The translations under genes and the position numbers were made by a program. From the NCBI RefSeq assembly GCF_004336805.1, contig NZ_SJXM01000017.1, forward strand, positions 1-64,000: 64,000 nucleotides of DNA, written 5' to 3'. This document shows positions 20,820 through 29,182 of this stretch, in pieces (within the stretch, counting starts at the first letter, position 1; each line of letters starts with the position of its first letter). This DNA is from Aeromicrobium sp. IC_218. GTDB taxonomy: Bacteria; Actinomycetota; Actinomycetes; Propionibacteriales; Nocardioidaceae. The notes below the pieces were generated by a model. That model saw only the letters and a list, made by a program, of their open reading frames with translations, had not been told where the DNA came from and ran no database searches.

Positions 20820-22127
20820 GGCGGGTTCGACGACTCGGGGTCGGTGCTCGACGTGGCGGGCGTGGCGCAGGGGTCGCTGCTGTGGGTCGATCCGGGGTGG
20901 TGGGACGACCTCGACGATTCCGTCCATCGCCAAGCGCGCTGACCAGTCGGAGTCGTGGAGCAGGTGGTGGTGGAAGAAGCAGAACAGGGCGCCGTTCTCG
21001 ATCGACGTGGCTCCACCTTCGCTCCACGGTCGGAGGTGGTGCGCTTCGCACCATCCGGGTGGCCGGTCGCAGCCCTTCCACGAGCAGCCACCGTCCCGCT
21101 TGGCCAGGGCGGCTCGTTGGTGCTGGTCGTGAAGTCGCTTGCGCCGGCCGACGTCCATCGACTGGCTCGCGCCGTCGAGAACCATGGGGATGATTCCGGC
21201 GTTGCAGGCCAGCCGCCGGGCTTGGGAGGCGGAGAGTCCGGTGTCGGTGGAGAGCATCGCCCGGCCGAGGTCACGGACCAGGTCGTCGTGCTTCATCGAG
21301 ACCGTCACCGTGGCCGCAACACCGCCGGCCTGCGGAAAGCAGTCGCTCGGGAGGTGCTCGACCAGCTCGCACAGCGCCAGTCCCATCCGGCGGGCGTGGT
21401 CGAGCCGTCCGATCTCTTGGTCGGAGTGGTCGCCGTCGACGTCGCGGAAGATCGCACCGTCCCTACGGGGTGAGCCGAGGCCTTCGAGGACGGTCTTGAG
21501 CATGTCGGCCTGCACGTCCGGCAACACACCACGAATGAACGAGCGTCCCTTGCCCATGCGAGTGATCGACAGGTGGGTCTCGTCCCAGGCCTGCTTCTCC
21601 TGCCGCTCCAGCTGGGCGCCGATGATCTCGTCGGCACTGTCCGGGTCGACGACCTCCACGATCCGGTTCGCCAGCCGGCGCAGGTCGTCCGCCCCGAACT
21701 CGCGAGCGTGCTCCAGCAGGGTGGCCTCGGCGTCGTCGTGCTGCTCGTCCACGAACCACTCCGGCAGGGCGTCGAGGGCCTTCAGGATGATGTGGGCCTG
21801 CTCGGTCGTCAGTTCGCCGGCGTCCCACCGCTCGCGGGTGACGGCACCGCGCGTGGAGTCCAGCCGGGTCAGCGACACGAACTTCGACGCCTCGCGCTTC
21901 GAGACGTTCGTGGTGGCGGCCAGCCACACCGTGGGCGACGTGCAGCCGTCCTCACGGGGCAAGCCACGATCCTCAGCAGCCGCGGTGAGCCGGACGGTCA
22001 GCGCCTGGAGCGCGGCCGCGGCCTGGGCGGCGGCTCGCAGCTCAGCGCGGATCTCGCGGTCGGTCAGCGTCCACGGCTCGAGCGCGCTGGACTCCTCCAG
22101 CAGTGCCGCCACCTGATCGCTGATCAT
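20817..22127 (-). CDS. DUF222 / HNH endonuclease domain protein (13E12-like)
   Basis: 436 aa. A long helical DUF222 region is followed by a C-terminal HNH nuclease module with CSWKGCDRPPGWCEAHH, then GGATSIENGALFCFFHHH; all HNH residues look intact. Such genes are multicopy in actinobacteria, related to the REP13E12 family of mycobacteria, and several are DNA-damage induced. A LexA-type box overlaps this promoter. It is flanked on both sides by dispersed repeats, which suggests a mobile or recombination-prone spot; mobility is inference. Confidence 0.85.
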   Translation of the reverse strand: MISDQVAALLEESSALEPWTLTDREIRAELRAAAQAAAALQALTVRLTAAAEDRGLPREDGCTSPTVWLAATTNVSKREASKFVSLTRLDSTRGAVTRERWDAGELTTEQAHIILKALDALPEWFVDEQHDDAEATLLEHAREFGADDLRRLANRIVEVVDPDSADEIIGAQLERQEKQAWDETHLSITRMGKGRSFIRGVLPDVQADMLKTVLEGLGSPRRDGAIFRDVDGDHSDQEIGRLDHARRMGLALCELVEHLPSDCFPQAGGVAATVTVSMKHDDLVRDLGRAMLSTDTGLSASQARRLACNAGIIPMVLDGASQSMDVGRRKRLHDQHQRAALAKRDGGCSWKGCDRPPGWCEAHHLRPWSEGGATSIENGALFCFFHHHLLHDSDWSARLAMDGIVEVVPPPRIDPQQRPLRHARHVEHRPRVVEPA

Positions 22128-22141
22128 CCGAAACCCCCGTG

Positions 22142-22162
22142 TCGAACGTTTGTTCTAGTCTA
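22142..22162 (-). promoter_or_regulatory. LexA/SOS-type box overlapping the HNH gene promoter
   Basis: TCGAACGTTTGTTCTA (22142-22157) matches the actinobacterial LexA pattern TCGAAC-N4-GTTCGA at 11 of 12 fixed positions. The adjoining minus-strand TAGACT (22157-22162) is a plausible -10, so LexA binding would cover the start point. The HNH gene should then be SOS induced. Confidence 0.65.
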
Positions 22163-22230
22163 CCTCGCAGGGGTGACAGGAACAACGCGATATCCACTGG
22201 AATCTCAGACGATTTCGGGATTTCGACATG

Positions 22231-22600
22231 TCCTTTCGACAAGCTCAGCGAGCGGGGGCAGGCGAGCCGACAAGCCGAAGCGCTCGCGCACCCACCCGCC
22301 TCGTCATCAGCCCCTCGGGCGACCACGCACCCAAGCTCCTTTCGACAAGCTCTAGGAGCGGGGAGGGCGAGCCGACGAAGCAAGGCGAGCGAACACCCGA
22401 CCGCCTCCTCATCAGCCCTCGGGCGACCACGCACCCAGGGCTCCTTTCGACAAGCTCATGGAGCGGGGAGGGCGAGCCGACGAAGCAAGGCGAGCACCGC
22501 CCATCGCCTCGTCTCCAGCCCCTCGGGTGACCACGCACCCAACCTCCTTTCGACAGGCTCTAGGAGCGGGCTTGGGCGAGCCGACGAACCAACCGGGCCA
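22231..22600. repeat. Four tandem repeats of about 105 bp upstream of mpa
   Basis: Units begin with TCCTTTCGAC at 22231, 22337, 22442 and 22545 (periods 106, 105 and 103). Each unit has TTTCGACAAGCTC (or AGGCTC), then GGGCGAGCCGAC, and units 1-3 end in a CCCTCGGG-GACCACGCACCCA block; the fourth is partial. This fills most of the 567-bp gap between the HNH gene and mpa. Open frames through it exist on both strands only because the period is close to a multiple of three; no gene is called. Confidence 0.9.
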
Positions 22601-22661
22601 CCTCCACACGCCGCAACCGAGCCGCAACGTCCGTGCAACGCACGTGCTGGCCCGATCCTTG

Positions 22662-22667
22662 TAGGGT
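22662..22667 (+). promoter_or_regulatory. mpa -10 box and leader
   Basis: TAGGGT lies 27 bases before the mpa ATG; an AGGAGG ribosome-binding site sits at 22683-22688. Unlike many neighbours, mpa therefore has a conventional leader of about 20 nt. Confidence 0.55.
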
Positions 22668-22694
22668 CGTTCGCAAGAGCCCAGGAGGTGCACG

Positions 22695-24419
22695 ATGAGC
22701 GACCAGCAGCAGCCCTCTTTCCACGCCCTCGAGCAGGAGGCGGCCCAGCTCCGCGCCGAGGTCGAGCACCTGCGCCGGCGGGTCTCGCACGAATCCGGGA
22801 CGGACACCCGGCTCGCCGAGCTGGAGCACCGGCTGTCGACCACCGCGGCGCAGAACGAGCGTCTCGGCGCCACCCTCCGCGAGGCGCGCGACCAGATCAT
22901 CGCGCTCAAGGAGGAGGTCGACCGGCTCGCCCAGCCGCCCACGGGCTTCGGCACCTTCCTGCAGGGCAACGACGACGAGACCGTCGACGTGTTCACCGGC
23001 GGCCGCAAGCTCCGTGTCAACGTCAGCCCGGCCGTCGACCGCGAGGGTCTGCGCAAGGGCCAGGAGGTCATCCTCAACGAGGCGATGAACGTCGTCGCCG
23101 CGCTCGACTTCGAGCAGACCGGCGACGTCGTCATGCTCAAGGAGCTGCTGGCCGACGGCGACCGCGCGCTCGTGCTCGGCAACGCCGACGAGGAGCGCAT
23201 CGTCCGGCTGGCCGACTCGCTGCGCGACACCAAGCTGCGCGCCGGCGACTCGCTGCTGCTCGACGCCCGCTCCGGCTACGTGTACGAGCGCATCCCCAAG
23301 AGCGAGGTCGAGGAGCTCGTGCTGGAGGAGGTGCCCGACATCGACTACGAGTCCATCGGCGGCCTGCGCGGCCAGATCGACTCCATCAAGGACGCCGTCG
23401 AGCTGCCCTACCTGCACCCGGACATGTTCATCGAGCACGAGCTGAAGCCGCCGAAGGGCGTCCTGCTCTACGGACCGCCCGGCTGCGGCAAGACGATGAT
23501 CGCCAAGGCGGTCGCCGCGTCGCTGGCCAAGAAGGTCTCCGAGCGCACGGGGGAGGAGGGCCGCTCCTACTTCCTCAACATCAAGGGCCCCGAGTTGCTC
23601 AACAAGTACGTGGGCGAGACCGAGCGGCACATCCGGCTCGTCTTCCAGCGCGCGCGAGAGAAGGCCAGCGAGGGCACGCCGGTCATCGTCTTCTTCGACG
23701 AGATGGACTCGCTGTTCCGCACCCGCGGCTCGGGCGTCAGCTCCGACGTCGAGAACACGATCGTCCCGCAGCTGCTCAGCGAGATCGACGGCGTCGAGGG
23801 CCTGGAGAACGTGCTCGTCATCGGCGCCTCCAACCGCGAGGACATGATCGACCCGGCCATCCTGCGTCCGGGCCGCCTCGACGTGAAGATCAAGATCGAG
23901 CGTCCGGACGCCGAGTCCGCCCGCGACATCTTCAGCAAGTACCTGCGCCCGTCGCTGCCGCTGCACGCCGACGACCTGTCCGAGTGGGGCGGCGACCGGG
24001 TCGGCTGCGTGAACGCGATGATCCAGCGGGTCGTCGAGCACATGTACGCCGAGACCGAGGCGAACCAGTTCCTGGAGGTGACCTACGCCAACGGCGACAA
24101 GGAGGTCATGTACTTCAAGGACTTCAACTCCGGCGCCATGATCCAGAACATCGTCGACCGCGCGAAGAAGATGGCGATCAAGGACCTGCTCGACCACGGC
24201 AGCAAGGGCCTGCGTGTCCAGCACCTGCTGCAGGCCTGCGTCGACGAGTTCAAGGAGAACGAGGACCTGCCGAACACCACGAACCCGGACGACTGGGCCC
24301 GCATCTCGGGCAAGAAGGGCGAGCGCATCGTGTTCATCCGCACGCTCATCTCGGGCAAGGGCGGCAACGAGCCCGGACGCTCGATCGACACCGTCGCGAA
24401 CACGGGACAGTACCTCTGA
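22695..24419 (+). CDS. mpa: Proteasome-associated ATPase (Mpa/ARC)
   Basis: 574 aa AAA+ ring unfoldase of the Pup-proteasome. N-terminal coiled coil (about residues 10-80) binds Pup; OB-fold domains follow; Walker A GPPGCGKT spans residues 260-267 and Walker B is FFDEMD near 333-338. The C-terminus ends in Gln-Tyr-Leu, the motif that docks into the 20S core. It unfolds pupylated proteins and feeds them into PrcBA. Its stop overlaps the next gene. Confidence 0.98.
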   Translation: MSDQQQPSFHALEQEAAQLRAEVEHLRRRVSHESGTDTRLAELEHRLSTTAAQNERLGATLREARDQIIALKEEVDRLAQPPTGFGTFLQGNDDETVDVFTGGRKLRVNVSPAVDREGLRKGQEVILNEAMNVVAALDFEQTGDVVMLKELLADGDRALVLGNADEERIVRLADSLRDTKLRAGDSLLLDARSGYVYERIPKSEVEELVLEEVPDIDYESIGGLRGQIDSIKDAVELPYLHPDMFIEHELKPPKGVLLYGPPGCGKTMIAKAVAASLAKKVSERTGEEGRSYFLNIKGPELLNKYVGETERHIRLVFQRAREKASEGTPVIVFFDEMDSLFRTRGSGVSSDVENTIVPQLLSEIDGVEGLENVLVIGASNREDMIDPAILRPGRLDVKIKIERPDAESARDIFSKYLRPSLPLHADDLSEWGGDRVGCVNAMIQRVVEHMYAETEANQFLEVTYANGDKEVMYFKDFNSGAMIQNIVDRAKKMAIKDLLDHGSKGLRVQHLLQACVDEFKENEDLPNTTNPDDWARISGKKGERIVFIRTLISGKGGNEPGRSIDTVANTGQYL

Positions 24420-24886
24420 GCACCATCACGCTGCGCGTCGGTGCCTACGACGACCCCGAGGTCGTGGCCATGACGCACGAGGTCCAGGGCGAGTACGCCG
24501 TGCTGTACGGCGGTGACGGCGACACCGCGCCGATCGCCGCGGACGAGTTCGTGGCCCCGCACGGCCACTTCGTCGTCGCCGAGGTCGACGGCGAGGCGGC
24601 CGCGATGGGCGGTTGGCGGCGTGGCGGTCCGCAGCCGGGCGACGCGGAGATCAAGCGGATGTTCGTGCGCAGGCGCTTCCGCCGGCAGGGGCTCTCGCGG
24701 CTCGTGCTTGCCGAGGTCGAGCGCACCGCGGCCGAGGCCGGGGTGGCCCGGCTCGTGCTCGAGACCGGGCTAAAGCAGCCCGAGGCGATCGCGCTGTACC
24801 GGGCCAGCGGGTACGAGGACATCCCGCCGTTCGGCTACTACGCCGAGTCGCCCAGCAGCGTCCCGCTGGCCAAGTCGCTGACCTGA
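24416..24886 (+). CDS. GNAT family N-acetyltransferase
   Basis: 156 aa if CTG (24416-24418) is the start; the codon overlaps the mpa stop (CTCTGA). Acetyl-CoA motif is [20 protein letters not shown], followed by [16 protein letters not shown], both typical of GNAT enzymes. No ATG, GTG or TTG lies in frame at the expected N-terminus ([15 protein letters not shown]); the next is inside the domain. Tight overlap indicates coupling to mpa. Substrate unknown. The domain call is firm, the start codon is not. Confidence 0.8.
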   Translation: MSTITLRVGAYDDPEVVAMTHEVQGEYAVLYGGDGDTAPIAADEFVAPHGHFVVAEVDGEAAAMGGWRRGGPQPGDAEIKRMFVRRRFRRQGLSRLVLAEVERTAAEAGVARLVLETGLKQPEAIALYRASGYEDIPPFGYYAESPSSVPLAKSLT

Positions 24887-24910
24887 TCCCGGGCGACTCG
24901 CCGCCACACC

Positions 24911-24960
24911 TGAACGCGTTCAAGTGCGATGCGCTACGGTGCAGTTGAACACGTTCAACT
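24911..24960 (+). promoter_or_regulatory. Twin palindromic operators, probable TetR sites
   Basis: TGAACGCGTTCA (24911-24922) and AGTTGAAC-AC-GTTCAACT (24943-24960) share GAAC/GTTC half-sites and are about 35 bp apart centre to centre. They lie just upstream of the tetR ATG and likely mediate autoregulation of the tetR-TIGR01777 pair. Confidence 0.7.
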
Positions 24961-24975
24961 GAGAGGTGGACCGAG

Positions 24976-25659
24976 ATGGCACGGACCGGGGCGGAGACCC
25001 GCGAGCTGCTCGTCGACACGGCGCTCCGGCTGTTCCGCGAACAGGGCTTCGACGGCACGACGATGCGCGGCATCGCCACGGAGGCCGGGGTCTCGCTCGG
25101 CAACGCGTACCACTACTTCGCCGGCAAGGACGAGCTCGTGCAGGAGCTCTACCGGGTCGTGCAGGTCGAGCACCGCGACCGGACGCTGCCGCGGCTCGAC
25201 CCCGGTGCGCCGCTGGCCGAGAACCTGCGGACGACGCTCCACACCGGCCTGGACGTCATGGCGCCCTACCACGCGTTCGGCCAGGCGTTCGTGCGCGTGG
25301 CGCTGCCGTCGTCGTCGCCGGCGAGCCCGTTCTCGCCGGAGTCGGCCGGGCCGCGCGACCTGGCGGTCGACCTCATGCGGACGGTCGTGGAGTCGTCGAG
25401 CACCCGCGTCCCGGCCCGGCTCCGGGAGCGGCTGCCGCACCTGCTCTGGCTGGCCTACCTCGGCGTGACGCTGCACTGGGTCACCGACGGCTCTCCGGAC
25501 CAGCGCCGCACCCGCCGGCTGGTCGACGGCCTGGCACCGGTGGTCGGTCGAGCCCTCTCGCTCTCGCGCCTGCCGGTCGCCCGCGGCCTGGTCGACGACG
25601 TCCTCACCCTCGCGACCGGCCTCGACGGGGCCGACCGCCCCACGAAGGAGCACGCATGA
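24976..25659 (+). CDS. TetR family transcriptional regulator
   Basis: 227 aa. The N-terminal HTH is clear: LLVDTALRLFREQGFDGTTMRGIATEAGVSLGNAYHYF split over residues 10-50. The C-terminal ligand domain is unassigned. Its last codon overlaps the start of the TIGR01777 oxidoreductase (ATGA), so the two are one operon. Twin palindromes in its own promoter suggest autorepression relieved by a small ligand. Confidence 0.92.
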   Translation: MARTGAETRELLVDTALRLFREQGFDGTTMRGIATEAGVSLGNAYHYFAGKDELVQELYRVVQVEHRDRTLPRLDPGAPLAENLRTTLHTGLDVMAPYHAFGQAFVRVALPSSSPASPFSPESAGPRDLAVDLMRTVVESSSTRVPARLRERLPHLLWLAYLGVTLHWVTDGSPDQRRTRRLVDGLAPVVGRALSLSRLPVARGLVDDVLTLATGLDGADRPTKEHA

Positions 25660-26579
25660 GCCGCACCGTCGTCATCGCCGGAGCCTCCGGCTTCCTCGGC
25701 CGGCACCTGAAGGGTCGCTTCGAGCAGGACGGCGTCCGGGTGCGCACCATCGGCCGCGGAGCCGCTGCCGACGCCGACTGGAGCGACGACGCGCACCTGG
25801 CCGCCGTCCTCGACGGCACCGACCTGCTCGTCAACCTCGCCGGACGCTCGGTCAGCTGCCGCTACACGAAGCGGACGGCCGACGAGATCTTCTCCTCCCG
25901 GGTGCAGACCACCGCCGCCCTGGGCCGCGCGCTGGCCGCCTGCGCCGCCCCACCCCAGCTGTGGGTGAACGCCAGCACCGGCACGATCTACCGCGACTCG
26001 CGGGACCGGCCGATGGACGAGCCCACCGGCGAGATCGGCACGGGCTTCTCGGTCGCCGTGGCCCAGGCGTGGGAGCGGACCCTGTTCGAGTCGCCCGCGC
26101 CGGTGCGCAAGGTCGCGCTGCGGATGTCGATCATCCTCGGCCCGGGCGGGGGCGCGGTGAACCCGCTGATCGACCTCGCGCGCGTCGGGCTCGGTGGCCA
26201 CATGGGCGACGGCGGTCAGGTCTTCAGCTGGGCCCACGCGGACGACGTCCTGGGCGCCGTCGAGCACCTCGTCGCCCACCCGGAGATCTCCGGCCCGGTC
26301 AACGTCGCCACCGACGACCACGTCACCAACGCCGAGCTCATGGCCCAGGTGCGGGCGGCCGTCGGACGCCGACGGGGCGTGCCGACCCCTGCCTGGCTGC
26401 TCGAGCTCGGTGCCCGGGTCATCCGCACCGAGCCGGAGCTGGTGCTGAAGAGCCGCTGGGTGGATCCGCGCGTGCTGCGCGAGAGCGGGTACGCCTTCGT
26501 CCACCCGACGCTCGCGGGCGCCTTGGACGACGTGGTGGCCGGGTCGCCGCGCGGTCTTCTGCCCGTGCAGCTGGGGTAG
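25656..26579 (+). CDS. TIGR01777 family NAD(P)-binding oxidoreductase
   Basis: 307 aa epimerase-like Rossmann protein (YfcH/SDR39U1 type). Seen: VVIAGASGFLGRHLKGRF, LLVNLAGRSVSCRYT and the C-terminal VDPRVLRESGYAFVHPTL. Family members bind NADPH but their reaction is largely unknown. ATGA overlap with the TetR gene puts it under that regulator. Confidence 0.9.
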   Translation: MSRTVVIAGASGFLGRHLKGRFEQDGVRVRTIGRGAAADADWSDDAHLAAVLDGTDLLVNLAGRSVSCRYTKRTADEIFSSRVQTTAALGRALAACAAPPQLWVNASTGTIYRDSRDRPMDEPTGEIGTGFSVAVAQAWERTLFESPAPVRKVALRMSIILGPGGGAVNPLIDLARVGLGGHMGDGGQVFSWAHADDVLGAVEHLVAHPEISGPVNVATDDHVTNAELMAQVRAAVGRRRGVPTPAWLLELGARVIRTEPELVLKSRWVDPRVLRESGYAFVHPTLAGALDDVVAGSPRGLLPVQLG

Positions 26580-26586
26580 GCGCCCC

Positions 26587-26592
26587 TAGGGT
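26587..26592 (+). promoter_or_regulatory. -10 box for the dop leader
   Basis: TAGGGT, six bases, ATG at 26599. The predicted start point is the A of a 10-codon ORF, not of dop itself. Confidence 0.6.
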
Positions 26593-26598
26593 GGGGGC

Positions 26599-26631
26599 AT
26601 GAGCGTGCGAGTCGTCGAGACGGAGGCCTGA
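26599..26631 (+). CDS. Leaderless 10-codon ORF upstream of dop
   Basis: Encodes [10 protein letters not shown] and stops two bases before the dop GTG. The ATG sits exactly where the TAGGGT promoter would start a leaderless transcript, and the dop ribosome-binding site (GGAGG, 26622-26626) lies inside the ORF. This arrangement predicts that its translation governs dop initiation by coupling or reinitiation. Peptide function, if any, is unknown. Confidence 0.5.
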   Translation: MSVRVVETEA

Positions 26632-26633
26632 CC

Positions 26634-28136
26634 GTGACCGTCCGCCGGGTGCAGGGCAGCGAGGTCGAGTACGGCATCGCCGTGCAGGGTCAGCCGCGCG
26701 CCAACCCGATGGTGAGCTCGACCCACCTGGTCAACGCCTACGCGGCCGCGCACGGCCTCACCCGCCGGGCGCGCTGGGACTTCGAGGAGGAGAGCCCGCT
26801 GCGCGACGCCCGCGGGTTCGACCTCTCGCGCGACGCCGCCGACCCGACGCAGCTCACCGACGAGGACCTCGGGCTGGCCAACATCATCCTGACCAACGGG
26901 GCGCGGCTGTACGTCGATCACGCGCACCCGGAGTACTCCAGCCCCGAGTGCACGAACCCGCGCGACGTCGCCCTGTGGGAGAAGGCCGGCGAGCTGGTCA
27001 TGGGACGCGGCGCCGACCTCGCCGGACAGGTGCCCGGCCAGCCCGCGCTGCTGCTCTACAAGAACAACATCGACAACAAGGGCGCCTCGTACGGCTCGCA
27101 CGAGAACTACCTGATGGACCGCCGGGTGCCGTTCGACCGCATCGTCGCCCAGCTGACGCCGTTCTTCGTCTCGCGCCAGGTGTTCACCGGCGCCGGACGC
27201 GTCGGGCGCAAGCAGGACGGCAGCGAGAGCGGCTTCCAGGTCAGCCAGCGCGCCGACTACTTCGAGGTCAACGTCGGGCTCGAGACCACCCTCAAGCGTC
27301 CGATCATCAACACCCGCGACGAGCCGCACGCCGACGCCAAGAAGTACCGCCGGCTGCACGTCATCATCGGCGACGCCAACCTCAGCGAGACCGCCATCTA
27401 CCTCAAGCACGGCACGACGTCGCTGGTGCTCGCGATGATCGAGGCCGGGTTCCTGGCCGACGTGCCCGTGCTCGCCAAGCCGGTGCCGGCCCTGCACGCG
27501 ATCTCGTACGACCCGACGCTGCGCGCCACCGTGCCGCTCGACGACGGCCGCGCCGTCACCGCGCTGCAGCTGCAGCGCTGGTACCTGGAGCAGGCGCAGA
27601 AGTTCGTCGTGGCCGAGGGCGGCGACGACATGACCGACGACGTGCTGCGCCGCTGGGACGACGTCCTGACCCGGCTCGAGCGCGACCCGATGGAGTGCCG
27701 CAGCGAGCTGGACTGGGTGGCGAAGCTGTCGCTGCTCGAGCGTTACCGCGAGCGCGACGGCCTGGACTGGGACCACGCGAAGCTGCACCTGGTGGACCTG
27801 CAGTACCACGATCTGCGCCCGGCCAAGGGGCTGTTCCACCAGCTCGTGCGCACCGGACGCATGCAGCGGCTGTTCACCGACGACGAGGTGCGCGCCGCGG
27901 TCGAGAACCCGCCCGAGGACACGCGGGCGTACTTCCGCGGACGCTGCCTGGCCAAGTTCTCGCGCGACGTCGCCGCCGCGTCGTGGGACTCGGTCGTGTT
28001 CGACCTGCCCGGGCACGACTCGCTGCAGCGCGTGCCCACGATGGAGCCGCTGCGCGGCACGCGCGAGCACGTCGGACAGCTGCTCGACGACTGCGACACC
28101 GCGACCGAGCTCGTCCGCACCCTCACCGGTCGCTGA
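26634..28136 (+). CDS. dop: Pup deamidase/depupylase
   Basis: 500 aa, glutamine-synthetase-like fold shared with PafA. Dop-type N-terminus [16 protein letters not shown] with the ATP/Mg Glu residues, then [17 protein letters not shown] and [14 protein letters not shown]. It removes Pup from substrates and, where Pup ends in Gln, deamidates it. Pup here already ends in Glu, so only depupylation should be needed. GTG start with GGAGG seven bases upstream. Separated from pup by a small membrane protein gene and a VOC gene on the other strand. Confidence 0.96.
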   Translation: MTVRRVQGSEVEYGIAVQGQPRANPMVSSTHLVNAYAAAHGLTRRARWDFEEESPLRDARGFDLSRDAADPTQLTDEDLGLANIILTNGARLYVDHAHPEYSSPECTNPRDVALWEKAGELVMGRGADLAGQVPGQPALLLYKNNIDNKGASYGSHENYLMDRRVPFDRIVAQLTPFFVSRQVFTGAGRVGRKQDGSESGFQVSQRADYFEVNVGLETTLKRPIINTRDEPHADAKKYRRLHVIIGDANLSETAIYLKHGTTSLVLAMIEAGFLADVPVLAKPVPALHAISYDPTLRATVPLDDGRAVTALQLQRWYLEQAQKFVVAEGGDDMTDDVLRRWDDVLTRLERDPMECRSELDWVAKLSLLERYRERDGLDWDHAKLHLVDLQYHDLRPAKGLFHQLVRTGRMQRLFTDDEVRAAVENPPEDTRAYFRGRCLAKFSRDVAAASWDSVVFDLPGHDSLQRVPTMEPLRGTREHVGQLLDDCDTATELVRTLTGR

Positions 28137-28174
28137 ACGACGCTGGTCCAGGTTCGTCCGCCACGCCGCGCCAC

Positions 28175-28180
28175 TAGGGT
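28175..28180 (+). promoter_or_regulatory. -10 box, leaderless start of the small membrane protein
   Basis: TAGGGT, six bases, GTG at 28187. Confidence 0.55.
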
Positions 28181-28186
28181 CGGGGC

Positions 28187-28483
28187 GTGACCGAGCACCC
28201 CGAGACCACGTCCCCGCGGCGTGCCTGGCTCCGCCGGGCCTTCGACGACATGGGCGAGGCCGACTGGACTCGTGGCTGGGTCCTCTACGTGCTGTCGACC
28301 CTGCTGGGGGCGATGCTCGTCGGCGACCGTTCGATCTCGGTCAGCGACGCGTTCTGGGGGATCCTCCCGGCGATGCTCGCAGCCTGGCTCTGGCGCCGCG
28401 AGCATCGCGTCGCCGCCCTGCTCGTCGGCGCCCTCATGCTCGGTCTCGGCTTCGCGGCGGGCGCTTCGCAGGGATCCTGGTGA
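28187..28483 (+). CDS. Hypothetical small membrane protein
   Basis: 98 aa, unrecognised. A charged N-terminus (about 30 aa) is followed by two or three hydrophobic segments (GWVLYVLSTLLGAMLVG; AFWGILPAMLAAWLW; VAALLVGALMLGLGFAAG). It lies between dop and pup. Its own leaderless-type promoter supports it as a real gene. Function unknown. Confidence 0.65.
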   Translation: MTEHPETTSPRRAWLRRAFDDMGEADWTRGWVLYVLSTLLGAMLVGDRSISVSDAFWGILPAMLAAWLWRREHRVAALLVGALMLGLGFAAGASQGSW

Positions 28484-28487
28484 CCGT

Positions 28488-28895
28488 CTAGCCGACGAAC
28501 AGGCAGAACGGGTGCCCGGCCGGGTCGGCGTAGACGTACAGCGCCTCCTCCGGGTCGTCGGACTCGTCGAGCAGCAGCCGCGCGCCGAGACCGAGGATGC
28601 GCTGGTGCTCGGCCTCGAACGAGTCCTGGTCGGGCACCGTGAGGTCGAGGTGCAGCTGCTGCGGCACGCCGTCCTCGGGCCAGGTGGACTCCGGCAGGGT
28701 CGGCACCTGCTGGAAGCAGACCTGGACGCCGCCGCCCGGCGGCACCAGCGTCAGCCAGCCGTCGCCCTCGTCGGGCGTCTCGTCGCCGTCGCGGTACTCG
28801 TAGCCGAGCAGCTCGCGGTAGAACTTGGCGAGGGCTCGGGTGTCGGTCGTGTCGAGCACCACCTGTCGCAGGGACGCTCGTGCGTGCTGGGTCAT
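28488..28895 (-). CDS. VOC family (glyoxalase-like) protein
   Basis: 135 aa with two beta-alpha-beta-beta-beta half modules: RQVVLDTTDTRALAKFYRELLGYEY and QQLHLDLTVPDQDSFEAEHQRI, ending YADPAGHPFCLFV. Metal positions suggest a His/Glu VOC site, but the substrate cannot be named. GGAGG lies seven bases before the ATG. It is inserted on the opposite strand between dop and pup. Confidence 0.88.
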   Translation of the reverse strand: MTQHARASLRQVVLDTTDTRALAKFYRELLGYEYRDGDETPDEGDGWLTLVPPGGGVQVCFQQVPTLPESTWPEDGVPQQLHLDLTVPDQDSFEAEHQRILGLGARLLLDESDDPEEALYVYADPAGHPFCLFVG

Positions 28896-28975
28896 GGGAC
28901 CACCTCCGGCTCCGAGCGTCGCACGCCGCGCCGACACCGGCACGCGATCCACCGAGCGCGCCTCCGGGTGCGTAC

Positions 28976-28981
28976 TAGGGT
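28976..28981 (+). promoter_or_regulatory. -10 box, leaderless start of pup
   Basis: TAGGGT, six bases (GGCGCC), ATG at 28988. This promoter should drive pup-prcB-prcA. Confidence 0.6.
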
Positions 28982-28987
28982 GGCGCC

Positions 28988-29182
28988 ATGGCCGAGCAGC
29001 AGCACCGGAGCACCCGCAAGAGCAACGAGGACGAGGTCCGGACCGACGTCCCCGAGGTCGACGCCGAGCGCCGCGAGAAGCTCGACGACGACGTGGACGC
29101 GATCCTCGACGAGATCGACGACGTGCTGGAGGAGAACGCCGAGGAGTTCGTCCGCAGCTTCGTCCAGAAGGGCGGCGAGTAG
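28988..29182 (+). CDS. pup: Prokaryotic ubiquitin-like protein Pup
   Basis: 64 aa, highly acidic and probably disordered. The C-terminal half (VDAILDEIDDVLEENAEEFV) is the Mpa-binding helix and the protein ends Gly-Gly-Glu. PafA couples this terminal Glu to substrate lysines. Mycobacterial Pup ends in Gln and needs deamidation; this one does not. Its TAG is followed directly by the prcB ATG. Confidence 0.97.
   Translation: MAEQQHRSTRKSNEDEVRTDVPEVDAERREKLDDDVDAILDEIDDVLEENAEEFVRSFVQKGGE

Noticed and set aside
20817-22127. HNH gene as part of a prophage or insertion sequence
   Set aside because: No integrase, transposase or terminal inverted repeats in the flanks; repeats nearby are REP-like only.
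22228-22538. Open frames of about 100 aa through the repeat array on both strands
   Set aside because: They repeat only because the unit is near a multiple of three; no promoter or ribosome-binding site, and peptides are low complexity.
22231-22600. CRISPR array
   Set aside because: Units are contiguous direct repeats of about 105 bp without unique spacers, and no cas genes are present.
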